Positions 35,515 to 44,378 of a stretch of DNA of 64,000 nt are shown here, in pieces (the first letter of the stretch is position 1; every line of letters starts with the position of its first letter). The DNA comes from Bacteroidota bacterium. GTDB taxonomy: Bacteria; Bacteroidota; Ignavibacteria; Tepidaquicellales; Tepidaquicellaceae. A program made the position numbers and the translations under genes. Below the pieces are notes generated by a model, which saw only the letters and a program-made list of their open reading frames with translations, made no database searches and was not told the origin of the DNA. Location: assembly GCA_018266835.1 (NCBI GenBank), contig JAFDZP010000002.1, positions 1,401,302 through 1,465,301 of the forward strand, given 5' to 3'.

Positions 35515-36456
35515 ATGCAAACAATATTAGGCGGTAACGGAACAATCGGCAGTGTTCTTGCAAAAGAGCTTACTGCTTACACAGATAAAATAAGGGTTGT
35601 CGGGCGCAATCCTAAACCAATAAATGAAACTGATGAAATTTTTACAGCTGATGTGACTGATAAAAATAAATTAACTGAAGCTATAAAAGGCTCTGAAGTT
35701 GTTTATCTTCTTGTGGGATTTGAATACAAAACAAAAGCCTGGCAGGAGAAATGGCCGGCCCTTATGCGAAATACTATCGAGGCATGTAAAGAAAATAATT
35801 CGCGTTTGGTTTTCTTCGATAACGTTTATATGTACGATAAAAATTTTCTCGGCAATATGACGGAAGAGACCCCGGTAAATCCGCCAAGTGAGAAAGGGAA
35901 AGTCCGCGCTGAGATTGCGAAGATGCTTATGGATGAAGCGAAGGGCGGAGGCATTCAGGCGCTTATAGCGCGCTCGGCTGATTTTTACGGTCCCGGAAAT
36001 GACAGAAGCGTATTAGTCGAAACTGTTGTAAAGTATCTTGCGAAGGGAAAGCGTGCGTTATGGTTCGGCAGCGGGAATAAGAAACATAATTTTACTTACA
36101 CTCCCGATGCGGCGAAGGCAGTTGCAATGCTGGGCAATACTCCCGATGCATTCAATCAGGTATGGCACATGCCTACGGATAAAAATGCGTTCACGGGAAA
36201 AGAATGGATTGAGATATTTGCAAAAGAGATGAACGTGAAGCCGTCGACATCGGTAATTCCGAAGTTTGTGATTTCATTCATGGGATTGTTTGACCCGTTC
36301 ATGAAGGAGTTCAGCGAAATGGTGTATCAGTATCAGACTGATTATGTTTTCAACAGCGATAAATTTAATAAGCGTTTTAACTTTACTCCGACTGATTATA
36401 AAGAGGGCGTGAAGAAGACGGCGGAATGGGTGAAGAATTTACCGAGCAGGAAATAA
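35515..36456 (+). CDS. NAD(P)-binding epimerase/dehydratase (atypical SDR)
   Basis: A 313-residue Rossmann-fold protein. The nucleotide-binding motif at the very start is LGGNGTIGSVLAKEL; the active-site region shows VFFDNVYMYDK, with a YxxxK-like tyrosine shifted as in atypical SDRs. Later HNFTYTPDAAKAVAML is typical of the epimerase/NmrA group. The substrate is not predictable. It appears monocistronic. Confidence 0.88.
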   Translation: MQTILGGNGTIGSVLAKELTAYTDKIRVVGRNPKPINETDEIFTADVTDKNKLTEAIKGSEVVYLLVGFEYKTKAWQEKWPALMRNTIEACKENNSRLVFFDNVYMYDKNFLGNMTEETPVNPPSEKGKVRAEIAKMLMDEAKGGGIQALIARSADFYGPGNDRSVLVETVVKYLAKGKRALWFGSGNKKHNFTYTPDAAKAVAMLGNTPDAFNQVWHMPTDKNAFTGKEWIEIFAKEMNVKPSTSVIPKFVISFMGLFDPFMKEFSEMVYQYQTDYVFNSDKFNKRFNFTPTDYKEGVKKTAEWVKNLPSRK

Positions 36457-36503
36457 AATGAAGCAAAGTTATTTTTAGACGGAGAAGATAGGGATATTGG
36501 TTT

Positions 36504-37541
36504 CTATATAATTATTCCTTCTTGTTGAGCTTTGTATAAATAAGAGAATGAAGCCTCTCGCTCTTTAACTCGAGTTTTATTTTTTGCTTCAATATATGCT
36601 GTCGAAAGTTCAATTCCAGAATTAACACCTGTAGCAACAAGACCGGTAATTGGTTCATTAAGGAGAATTCCTCCAATACTTGCAACACTAGTCTTTGTAC
36701 TAATAAGTGATTTTAAAGATTTACTTACCCATTCCATATTGTAATCTTTGTGCAATGCTTTTATATCATTTATGCCTACCTGTATATCTTCTTTAAATTG
36801 AATAGCTATTTCCTTTAATTCCGTAACGTTAGTTGTTTTTGAAATAGATTTTTCAAAGTCTAGTAATGTTTTTCTGAAGTGAAGTAGATTATCTTTGCGA
36901 TTTCTCTTAAAATCAATAATTTTTTCAAAAGGTACGTTCTCCTTTGGCGTTGGTAAAATGTTTGTTAGATTACAACTTATAATTGAAAAACTATTTCCTT
37001 CAGAAGCTTTTTTAAAATTTAAACTTTCATATTCAATTCGATCTGTTGCAATAACTGTGTGATTTTTGTCTATAAAAGATAAATATTTCGCTATAAGAGA
37101 CATATATATCAATCCAGTTTTTTCTTCGAAGGAGTAAAAATTATCATTAAAGTTTTCTATTATTAAATTATTGTCTTTAAGAAAATCAATTAATTCTATA
37201 GAAGTTTTGTCTTGATGAATAGGAATAGTTTTAGTTCCTTGTTGTATTCTTTTAATATGACCTTCTTGTAAAAAAAAATTGATTGTTTGAATAAATTCAT
37301 TCTTGAATTCAATAAATTCAGTATTGTAATCACTCATTTGAATGAGGGTTTCTGGGTTTGTTATTGTAAATTGTTTTTCCTCAATCAAATAATTTATTTC
37401 AGGTGATAATTCTTCAAAGACTTTATCGTTATAATCCTTGGGAATAATTGAACTAACTTCATCCCAATATAATAATGCGTTGCGGAGCCAACGAGGATCT
37501 GAAATTTTTATGGAGGGATAATAAAGAATTTTTCTATTCAT
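36504..37541 (-). CDS. DUF6236-like protein
   Basis: A 345-residue protein whose opening (RKILYYPSIKISDPRWLRNALLYWDEVSSIIP) matches what I recall for the DUF6236 family. The C-terminal third has a glycine-rich hydrophobic stretch (SVASIGGILLNEPITGLVATG) that could insert in a membrane. Coding sequence is noticeably more AT-rich than its neighbours, which hints at lateral acquisition. Function unknown. DUF6236 genes are scattered and often in accessory regions. Confidence 0.7.
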   Translation of the reverse strand: MNRKILYYPSIKISDPRWLRNALLYWDEVSSIIPKDYNDKVFEELSPEINYLIEEKQFTITNPETLIQMSDYNTEFIEFKNEFIQTINFFLQEGHIKRIQQGTKTIPIHQDKTSIELIDFLKDNNLIIENFNDNFYSFEEKTGLIYMSLIAKYLSFIDKNHTVIATDRIEYESLNFKKASEGNSFSIISCNLTNILPTPKENVPFEKIIDFKRNRKDNLLHFRKTLLDFEKSISKTTNVTELKEIAIQFKEDIQVGINDIKALHKDYNMEWVSKSLKSLISTKTSVASIGGILLNEPITGLVATGVNSGIELSTAYIEAKNKTRVKEREASFSYLYKAQQEGIII

Positions 37542-37690
37542 TGTTGTGTGTTATTATAACAAATATACTAATTTTTATTAATATTTTTTAAAAAATTACT
37601 TCTTATATTCTCTCCTCTTTTTCCATTTTATTTTTCCTTTTTTTAAACAATCTTTGTATTCCCCAAATTAACTAAACTCATTCTATATAT

Positions 37691-38725
37691 ATGCCTGAAT
37701 GGTTACTAAATTTACTGATAATAATTGCTAAAATTGCAGTCGTGCATGGTGTATTGCTTACATGCGTGGCTTATACGGTTTATCTTGAAAGAAAAGTCTC
37801 GGCTTTTATGCAGGATAGAATAGGACCGAACAGAGTAGGACCTTTCGGACTTCTTCAGCCGCTTGTTGACGTTGTGAAGCTTTTGATGAAAGAGGACATT
37901 GTGCCTGTGAACGCAAATAAATTCGTTCACTCACTTGCTCCCGTGATTTCTATTTTAGTTGCGCTCTCTACATTCGCAGTTATTCCTTTCGGAGACCATA
38001 TTACAATAGCAGGAAGAAGCATTCATTTACAGATTGCCGATGTTAACGTCGGAGTTCTCTACTTCCTCGCTCTCGGCTCACTCGGTGTTTACGGAGTTAC
38101 ACTCAGCGGATGGTCATCGAACAGCAAGTACTCGCTTCTCGGCGGACTTCGTTCTTCTGCTCAGATGATCAGCTACGAACTTGCTATGGGACTTGCGATT
38201 CTTCCTATAATTTTAATGAACGGTTCGCTTCAGTTAGATACGATTGTTATCAACCAGCACGGATGGCACTGGAACATGATCCTTCAGCCTGTCGGCTTTA
38301 TAATTTTTATTACATCAGCATTAGCGGAAACAAACAGACATCCGTTCGACTTCGCAGAAGCTGAACAGGAGCTTGTTGCAGGATATCATACAGAATACTC
38401 TTCCATGAAGTTTGCGTTGTTCTTTCTTGCAGAGTATGCTAACGTTATAGTAATGTCAGCCATTATTACAACATTGTATTGCGGCGGATGGCAGATTCCT
38501 TTCATTCATTCAATGGGACTCTCAGAAACTCTTGTAAGTATATTGCAGGTACTGATGTTCTGCGCCAAGACATTCTTCTGGGTATTCTTCTTTGTATGGA
38601 TAAGATGGACGATTCCGAGATTCAGATACGACCAGCTTATGAACTTAGGCTGGAAAGTTTTCATTCCATTAGGAATTGTAAACTTAGTTGTAACAGGACT
38701 TGTAATACTTTTAATGAAACATTAA
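37691..38725 (+). CDS. nuoH: NADH-quinone oxidoreductase subunit H
   Basis: A 344-residue inner-membrane subunit of respiratory complex I, joining the quinone site to the proton-pumping arm. About eight membrane helices are present. Signature segments are YLERKVSAFMQDRIGPNRVGPFGLLQPLVDVVKLL, and AETNRHPFDFAEAEQELVAGYHTEYSSMKFALFFLAEY, which line the quinone channel. Its length is normal for the family. No other nuo gene adjoins it; the usual G/I neighbours are absent, so the complex I genes must be split over the chromosome. Confidence 0.96.
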   Translation: MPEWLLNLLIIIAKIAVVHGVLLTCVAYTVYLERKVSAFMQDRIGPNRVGPFGLLQPLVDVVKLLMKEDIVPVNANKFVHSLAPVISILVALSTFAVIPFGDHITIAGRSIHLQIADVNVGVLYFLALGSLGVYGVTLSGWSSNSKYSLLGGLRSSAQMISYELAMGLAILPIILMNGSLQLDTIVINQHGWHWNMILQPVGFIIFITSALAETNRHPFDFAEAEQELVAGYHTEYSSMKFALFFLAEYANVIVMSAIITTLYCGGWQIPFIHSMGLSETLVSILQVLMFCAKTFFWVFFFVWIRWTIPRFRYDQLMNLGWKVFIPLGIVNLVVTGLVILLMKH

Positions 38726-38770
38726 TACACAAGCAGAGGTTAAAAGAGTTATTTAAAACTAATAACAAAA

Positions 38771-39256
38771 TTGAAAAAGTTAATAGCGGGAATTTTCTTA
38801 GTAATAATATTCTGTGCAAACGTAAAAGCGCAGACATATTATGAATTTACATCAAACGACCTTGACGGAAACGAAGTTTCGCTTTCGAAGCTTCTTGAAA
38901 AAGGTCCCGTGCTCATCGGTTTTTGGGCGACATGGTGCTCTCCCTGCAAAGAGGAAATGAAAGAAATGCAGAAGATATTTGATAAGTACAAAGCCAAAGG
39001 CTTCACTTATCTTGCGTTGAATCAGGACAGCCAGAAATCGTTATCGAAAGTAAAGCCTTACATTGAATCACACGGCTATACTTTTCCGGTTGCATTCGAT
39101 ACCGATAAAAAAATATATGAAGGTTACAGCGGCAGAGATGATATTCCTTATTCAATTTTAATCAATACCGATAAAAAAGTAGTTGCAGTTCATAAAGGAT
39201 ATCTTTCCGGCGACGAAAAGAAAATCGATGAAGAAATACAGGCATTAGTAAAATAA
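38771..39256 (+). CDS. TlpA-family thiol-disulfide oxidoreductase
   Basis: A 161-residue exported thioredoxin-like protein starting at TTG. A signal peptide (KKLIAGIFLVIIFCANVKAQ) precedes the thioredoxin fold with the active-site WCSPC (Cys56 and Cys59). The cis-proline is in DDIPYSILINTDKK. TlpA proteins reduce periplasmic disulfides, for example during cytochrome c maturation. It is 45 bp downstream of nuoH and ends at a strong terminator, so the two may share a transcript. Confidence 0.93.
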   Translation: MKKLIAGIFLVIIFCANVKAQTYYEFTSNDLDGNEVSLSKLLEKGPVLIGFWATWCSPCKEEMKEMQKIFDKYKAKGFTYLALNQDSQKSLSKVKPYIESHGYTFPVAFDTDKKIYEGYSGRDDIPYSILINTDKKVVAVHKGYLSGDEKKIDEEIQALVK

Positions 39257-39266
39257 TTTTTATATG

Positions 39267-39293
39267 AAGGCGGACTTTGCTCCGCCTTTTTAT
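39267..39293 (+). terminator. Rho-independent terminator after tlpA-like gene
   Basis: A perfect 8-bp GC-rich stem (39267-39274 with 39281-39288) with a 6-base loop is followed by a TTTTATTTT tail. It marks the end of the nuoH-TlpA unit. Confidence 0.9.
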
Positions 39294-39398
39294 TTTGTAG
39301 TTAGAAATTCTTTCCTTCCTTGGAAAGCGGGAAAATTCCACAACAGGCGTTACAAAAATTTAGCAAACACAAATCATTTTCTTAATTATTTTTCAATA

Positions 39399-41051
39399 AT
39401 GAAAAAAATCTTTTTACTTTTTTTTATTCTTTGCTGTGGTATATCATATTCGCAGATTGAAATCCCCAAGCTTACCGTAGATGCATCACTGAACAATTTG
39501 CTGCGATATGGAAACGGCTACGAATACACAGGGCTAAATAAAAACTCTAAGGAATATTTTGAAAATCTCACTGACGGCAGAATAAACATTAACAATATTA
39601 TTCTCGGCTTCAGATATGAAATAAGCGACCCGATAGAATACGGAAGAAATTTCAAGGGCTTTAGAAAAAGATTTGCCGAATATAATCATGATATCGGAAT
39701 CTCAATCCGCGCCGGTGATTACTGGGATATAGTTTCACGCGGTATGACTATGAATATCTTCGAGGACAGAACACTCGGCTACGATACAGGCATTGACGGA
39801 ATAAGAGCTTCGTTTAAACACAACTTCGGAAAGTTCAAGCTGAAGACACAGTTCCTCGGCGGTGATATGGAGTACAGCGATTATCTGAACCCGACAAGAA
39901 TTGAAACATACAAAGTAAGAGATGCAAATATTGAAGTTTCTCCATGGAAAAATGTAACAATTGGAACCAATTATGTTTTTGCAAAAGGCAGAATTCCGGG
40001 AGCGCTTGATACTACAAATATAAAAGCGGAACTACCTGAAGTTTATCTCGGTTTTAGCTTTAAAGATTTTAATTTTTATTCATCTTACGCTCATAAAAAC
40101 GTAATGTCAGAGCCGAATAATTCACCTAACTACAGAGGGTTTTCATCGCAGGGCGATGGACTTTACTCATCGTTGTCTTATTCAAAATCAGGACTTGGTA
40201 TTACGCTCGATTACAAAAACTACAGATTTGATTTAACAGGTCCCGATAACAGAGGAACAGACAGACCAACGAAATTATTACCGTTCCAGAATCCACCGAC
40301 TGCGCAGAAAGAACATACATCGACTTTGATTTCAAGAAATCCGCACGTAACAAATTTCAACGATGAAGTGGGCGGACAGCTTGATATTATTTATGTAGGC
40401 TCGGAAAAATTCTTTATGAATGTCAATCTCGGCGTTGCATCAGAACACTATAAATACGCCGATGTAGATACGACTGCAGTAATTAATTATCAGAGAGTTG
40501 CGCGTGATAATAATTTTATTCCGAATATCACAGATGATGCCTTCAATCCTTTCTGGGAATATTTTGTAGAAGCTGAATATTATGCAACGGAAAAACTTTA
40601 TACAAAGCTTGCTTTTTCAAGACAGAGCAATGTAGTTTATAATCAGATAAATCCAAATTCATCGGAAAAGATTTTGACATCTACAATTCCGCTTGAAGTA
40701 AGATATGAACTGAATGACAACTATGCATTGAAATTCAATTTTGAGCAGCAATGGGAATACAACTCAATAAGAACAGGTGAGAAGAATTTTATGAATGAAT
40801 ATGTATCCGTCAATCTTACAAAATCACCTTTTCTTGGCATAACTGTCAGTGGTGAGTTTACCAATGATAAAGAAGAGCCGACAGGAAAAAGCAGCTGGTT
40901 CCTCGGCGAAGTTATTTATAAGCTAAATCAGAAAAACCAGATTACGTTTTCTTACGGAAGTGAAAGAGGCGGACTGAAATGCACAAACGGTATCTGCCGT
41001 TATGTAAATCCCTTCGAAGGTTTCAGATTTGCATTACAAACAAGTTTCTAA
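39399..41051 (+). CDS. Outer-membrane beta-barrel protein, probably DUF6029
   Basis: The ATG at 39399 is chosen because it begins a signal peptide (MKKIFLLFFILCCGISYSQ); the longer frame from 39264 would run through the terminator. The product is ~550 residues. It has many alternating aromatic/polar strands (for example FKLKTQFLGG, VTIGTNYVFAKG, FNFYSSYAHKN, YALKFNFEQQWEYN) and ends in a strand with terminal phenylalanine (FRFALQTSF), typical of an outer-membrane beta-barrel. The segment RPTKLLPFQNPP with KEHT is, from memory, a DUF6029 feature. Role unknown; possibly a porin-like protein. Confidence 0.78.
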   Translation: MKKIFLLFFILCCGISYSQIEIPKLTVDASLNNLLRYGNGYEYTGLNKNSKEYFENLTDGRININNIILGFRYEISDPIEYGRNFKGFRKRFAEYNHDIGISIRAGDYWDIVSRGMTMNIFEDRTLGYDTGIDGIRASFKHNFGKFKLKTQFLGGDMEYSDYLNPTRIETYKVRDANIEVSPWKNVTIGTNYVFAKGRIPGALDTTNIKAELPEVYLGFSFKDFNFYSSYAHKNVMSEPNNSPNYRGFSSQGDGLYSSLSYSKSGLGITLDYKNYRFDLTGPDNRGTDRPTKLLPFQNPPTAQKEHTSTLISRNPHVTNFNDEVGGQLDIIYVGSEKFFMNVNLGVASEHYKYADVDTTAVINYQRVARDNNFIPNITDDAFNPFWEYFVEAEYYATEKLYTKLAFSRQSNVVYNQINPNSSEKILTSTIPLEVRYELNDNYALKFNFEQQWEYNSIRTGEKNFMNEYVSVNLTKSPFLGITVSGEFTNDKEEPTGKSSWFLGEVIYKLNQKNQITFSYGSERGGLKCTNGICRYVNPFEGFRFALQTSF

Positions 41052-41062
41052 ATAAAATAAGG

Positions 41063-41098
41063 CATTCCCAAACAGTTCGCCTCGGCGAATTGGGAATG
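41063..41098 (+). terminator. Two-tier stem-loop between barrel and Omp28 genes
   Basis: An outer 8-bp stem (41063-41070 with 41091-41098) encloses an inner 6-bp stem (41076-41081 with 41084-41089). Both are perfect. There is no T-run, as with the similar hairpin at 943-994. Confidence 0.55.
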
Positions 41099-41133
41099 AG
41101 AACATAAAATTTTATCTCATAGGAGAATTTAAT

Positions 41134-41898
41134 ATGAAGTTCAAATTTTTATTGCCGCTTGCTTTATTGGGACTCTCGGTGTTCTTATATTCATGCGAGT
41201 CCAACGATGCGCCTGTTACATACTCAAGCTTTACAGGCAGCACCAATAAAGTACTGGTAGAGCTCTTTACAAATACAAGCTGCGTTCCTTGCGTTGCCGC
41301 AAACACATATCTTGACGGCATCACCGATACGAATATTGTTATTATAAGAACGCACACAACATTGTATCCGAACGACCCGTTCTATCTATATAACCCGACA
41401 GATAACGGAGCAAGGCAGACATACTATAATGCAGCTAATGCAAATCCTCAGGCGTTTTTATTCGGAACGTATATGGGAATCTTCAATGCAAACAACTGGA
41501 CAAACCAGCTGAACGCAAAGTTGAACTCATCAAGAAATATGGGTGTGACCATTAACAGAACATACGATTCCACTTCACGCACAGGAAATTTAAACATCTC
41601 AATAAATCAGACATCCGGCAGTTCAGTCGGAGACCTTGTTTATTTTATTGCTATCACTGAAAACGATTTACACTATAACGCACCAAACGGAGAGACAGTA
41701 TTTGAACAGGTACTAAGAGATATGCTTACAGGGCCGAACGGAGATGCTTTAACAATTTCTTCAGGGCAGACTGTAAACCTTTCGAAGAGCTTTACACTTC
41801 CTTCTGAAATAAATGACAGAAATGCTTCAGTTGTAGTTTATACTCAGTCGATATCAACTAAAGAAGTTTTCGGCGTACAAAGAGTGAAGATAAGATAA
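41134..41898 (+). CDS. Omp28-like lipoprotein with thioredoxin motif
   Basis: A 254-residue lipoprotein: the signal peptide ends in a lipobox-like LYSC with Cys21 as the lipidated residue. A thioredoxin-like segment follows (KVLVELFTNTSCVPCVAANTYLD, CxxC at Cys50/Cys53). The C-terminal part is beta-rich. This matches the Omp28-related outer-membrane protein family of Bacteroidota, whose function is unknown though its CxxC suggests redox activity. A Shine-Dalgarno AGGAG lies 8 bp before the ATG. Confidence 0.87.
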   Translation: MKFKFLLPLALLGLSVFLYSCESNDAPVTYSSFTGSTNKVLVELFTNTSCVPCVAANTYLDGITDTNIVIIRTHTTLYPNDPFYLYNPTDNGARQTYYNAANANPQAFLFGTYMGIFNANNWTNQLNAKLNSSRNMGVTINRTYDSTSRTGNLNISINQTSGSSVGDLVYFIAITENDLHYNAPNGETVFEQVLRDMLTGPNGDALTISSGQTVNLSKSFTLPSEINDRNASVVVYTQSISTKEVFGVQRVKIR

Positions 41899-41923
41899 GT
41901 TTTTATTTTGATTTTGAATTTTA

Positions 41924-41961
41924 AAAAATAGAGATATATTGTTCAATATATCTCTATTTTT
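41924..41961. terminator. Strong bidirectional terminator
   Basis: A perfect 17-bp stem (41924-41940 with 41945-41961) with a GTTC loop has A-rich and T-rich arms on both ends, so it can act on both strands. It isolates the Omp28 gene from the endonuclease gene. Confidence 0.9.
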
Positions 41962-41973
41962 GTTTAAACCCCT

Positions 41974-42897
41974 ATGAAATACATAGAAGAACAAAGAAAA
42001 AAAGCAATAAGAATCCGTGATGAATTTTTCAGAGATCCCGGACAAGGTTCTTATAAAAACAGTGACCGGGAATTCGTTCTGAAAAATCCTTTGCTGAATA
42101 TATGGGATGGAATAAGAGAAGATGTTCTGCATTATTTCGGGAAAAATGAGATTCAGTTTTGGGATGCAGGAAAAATACCAACGGGACATTTATTGTCATC
42201 TCAGATTGCATGTATTAACCACCTGTATTTTTTAAGACAAAGAAAAGATGCTGCCACTGCTGTTTTAAAAGGAATAGACCCTGACATAAAAACGGCAATG
42301 GAATTGGAAAACGGATTTGTTGAGTTTGAAGTTATTGGAAAAAAAAATTATCTCGGAGAAATTAGCCATAGACGCGGCGCTAATTCAACTTCAGTTGATG
42401 CGGTTATGCTTGCAGAAATGAATGACAACTCAAGGAAGTTAGTTTTTATAGAATGGAAATATGTTGAGAGTTATGGAAAGGAAAGCAAAGCTGCCGGTGA
42501 AAGCGGAAAAACAAGACAGAGAATTTATAATTCATTTCTGGATTTTAACAATCATAATTGTCTGTTTAAGTTATGTTCAATTGATGGTCTTTTTACTGAA
42601 CCTTACTATCAATTGATGAGACAGACTGTGCTTGCTCAGAAAATGGTTGATGCAAAAGAGTATGGTGTTTCTGATTATATTCACCTTCATATAATTCCTA
42701 AAGGTAATAAAGAATTGAAAGATGTAAATACTGCCGTGAACAGATTAACCGGCACTACACTTGAAAACACCTGGAAGAATATTTTAAAAGCACCGGATAA
42801 GTATATAGTTGTTGACCCGAAGGATTTTTTAACACCCGCAAAAAATTGTCCCGATACACTCGCTATTTTTACCTATTTGCAGAAAAGATACTGGTGA
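41974..42897 (+). CDS. Putative PGN_0703-family restriction endonuclease
   Basis: A 307-residue soluble protein. The segment SVDAVMLAEMNDNSRKLVFIEWKYVESYGKES fits a PD-(D/E)xK nuclease core (Asp then ExK, with the strand between). The opening EQRKKAIRIRDEFFRDPGQGSYKNSDREFVLKNP split over residues ~5-40 and the ending in YLQKRYW agree with my recollection of the PGN_0703-like family. No methyltransferase, specificity or other partner lies next to it, so it may be a solitary Type IV-like or orphan nuclease. It starts 12 bp after a strong terminator and is followed by another, so it is transcribed on its own. Confidence 0.75.
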   Translation: MKYIEEQRKKAIRIRDEFFRDPGQGSYKNSDREFVLKNPLLNIWDGIREDVLHYFGKNEIQFWDAGKIPTGHLLSSQIACINHLYFLRQRKDAATAVLKGIDPDIKTAMELENGFVEFEVIGKKNYLGEISHRRGANSTSVDAVMLAEMNDNSRKLVFIEWKYVESYGKESKAAGESGKTRQRIYNSFLDFNNHNCLFKLCSIDGLFTEPYYQLMRQTVLAQKMVDAKEYGVSDYIHLHIIPKGNKELKDVNTAVNRLTGTTLENTWKNILKAPDKYIVVDPKDFLTPAKNCPDTLAIFTYLQKRYW

Positions 42898-42966
42898 TAA
42901 CTATTGAAAGATTATATTTAAGATAGAAAATTCACTTTATTCTGCGTACCAAACCTTTTATAATTC

Positions 42967-43007
42967 AAAGCAGTAAAGATAACCACTCTTTACTGCTTTT
43001 GTTTTTT
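42967..43007 (+). terminator. Rho-independent terminator after the endonuclease gene
   Basis: A perfect 12-bp stem (42967-42978 with 42988-42999) with a 9-base loop is followed by TTGTTTTTT. Confidence 0.92.
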
Positions 43008-43164
43008 CACAGAAAATTAATTCGTTAGAATTAATACCTTTCTCAGTCTACAACAATCACAAATTAATTACATAAACCATAAATTATATTGGTTAACTAT
43101 TTTGTTTTTAGTTTGTCATACTAAAGTATACCTTTCTCGGTAAAAACATATGTAATTAAAATAA

Positions 43165-44367
43165 ATGAATAGAAAAAAATTAATAACTATAATTATAATT
43201 GTAGTTGTACTTGCCGCAGGAGTAACGGAATACTTTTTTTATAAAGGTAAACAGGATACAAAAATTGACTGGGTAACTGCCCGCGTTGAGAAAGGTGATG
43301 TGCAGATTCTGGTAACGGCAACGGGAACTGTAAACGCAGTTCAGACTGTGCTTATCGGTACTCAGGTTTCAGGTGTAATTTCAAAGATAAACGTTGACTT
43401 CAACAGTGTTGTAAAAAAAGGTCAGGTGCTTGCAGTGCTTGATACAAGAAATCTTCAGGTTGCATTAGACCAGTCAAGAGCAAATCTCACAAAGGTTCAG
43501 GCTCAGCTGGAACAGGCAAAATCTGAAATGGACAGGAATAAAATTTTAGTTGATAAAGGACTGGTTACACCAAGTGATTATGATTTACTTACAGCAAATT
43601 ACAAGGTCGCACAGACAACAGTTGCAAGCGCGCAGGGCGATGTATCGAAAGCCGAAACAAATCTTGAGCTTGCTACAATAAAATCTCCTATAGACGGAGT
43701 TGTAATTTCAAGAGCAGTAGATGTAGGTCAGACAGTTGCTGCAAGTCTTTCTACACCTACTTTATTTACCGTTGCTAATGATTTAAGGAAAATGCAGCTG
43801 CAGGCTAATGTTGATGAAGCTGATATAGGACAGATAGAAACAGGACAGTCAGTATTTTTTAAAGTTGATGCTTACCCCGATGTAACATTTACGGGAGTTG
43901 TTCAGCAGCTCCGCATGTCGCCTATTACAGTAAATAATGTTGTAAGTTATGCAGTTATGATTGACGCTCCCAACGATGAATTAAAACTCCTACCCGGAAT
44001 GAACGCAGATATTTCCATTATTACAAAGGAAGCAAAGAATGTTATAAAGATTCCTATGGCAGCTTTAAATTTTTCTCCGCCGAAATTACCGAATGTAATG
44101 GATAGTGTTACAGTGTTGAAATTAAAAGACAGTCTTGCAACATGGAATAAATCGTTAGTGTTTGTTTTGAACGAAGGAAACATTTCTCCTGTGTTTATAA
44201 AAACCGGTTTATCTGACGGAATAAAAATAGAAGTTACTGAGGGAGACCTTGCTCCTAAGTCACTCGTTGTAACAGGGGTGAAACAAAACGGAGTGACAAC
44301 GAATGCGCAGACAAAAGGACTTATAACTACTCCGCAAAGACAGGGCGGTCAAAGACCTCCGCGTTAA
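43165..44367 (+). CDS. MacA-type periplasmic adaptor (HlyD family)
   Basis: A 400-residue membrane-fusion protein. One N-terminal membrane anchor (LITIIIIVVVLAAGVTEYFF) precedes a biotinyl-lipoyl-like half (VEKGDVQILVTATGTVNAVQTVLIGTQVSGVI), a coiled-coil hairpin (~95-165), the second lipoyl half (IKSPIDGVVISRAVDVGQTVAAS) and beta-barrel and membrane-proximal domains. It should link the MacB-like ABC transporter, encoded next, to an outer-membrane channel. Substrate (drug, peptide or lipid) is unknown. First gene of a three-gene operon; no TolC partner lies in the window. Confidence 0.93.
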   Translation: MNRKKLITIIIIVVVLAAGVTEYFFYKGKQDTKIDWVTARVEKGDVQILVTATGTVNAVQTVLIGTQVSGVISKINVDFNSVVKKGQVLAVLDTRNLQVALDQSRANLTKVQAQLEQAKSEMDRNKILVDKGLVTPSDYDLLTANYKVAQTTVASAQGDVSKAETNLELATIKSPIDGVVISRAVDVGQTVAASLSTPTLFTVANDLRKMQLQANVDEADIGQIETGQSVFFKVDAYPDVTFTGVVQQLRMSPITVNNVVSYAVMIDAPNDELKLLPGMNADISIITKEAKNVIKIPMAALNFSPPKLPNVMDSVTVLKLKDSLATWNKSLVFVLNEGNISPVFIKTGLSDGIKIEVTEGDLAPKSLVVTGVKQNGVTTNAQTKGLITTPQRQGGQRPPR

Positions 44368-44378
44368 TTATTTGAAAC

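Noticed and set aside
39264..39398. N-terminal 45-codon extension of the outer-membrane barrel gene
   Set aside because: It would start inside the terminator of the upstream gene and would put a basic, non-signal sequence before a clean signal peptide at 39399.
43112..43136. Possible promoter (TTTG ... TACCTTTC) before the efflux operon
   Set aside because: Spacing is about 13 bp, too short for the Bacteroidota -33/-7 pair, and the -7 box lacks the final G.
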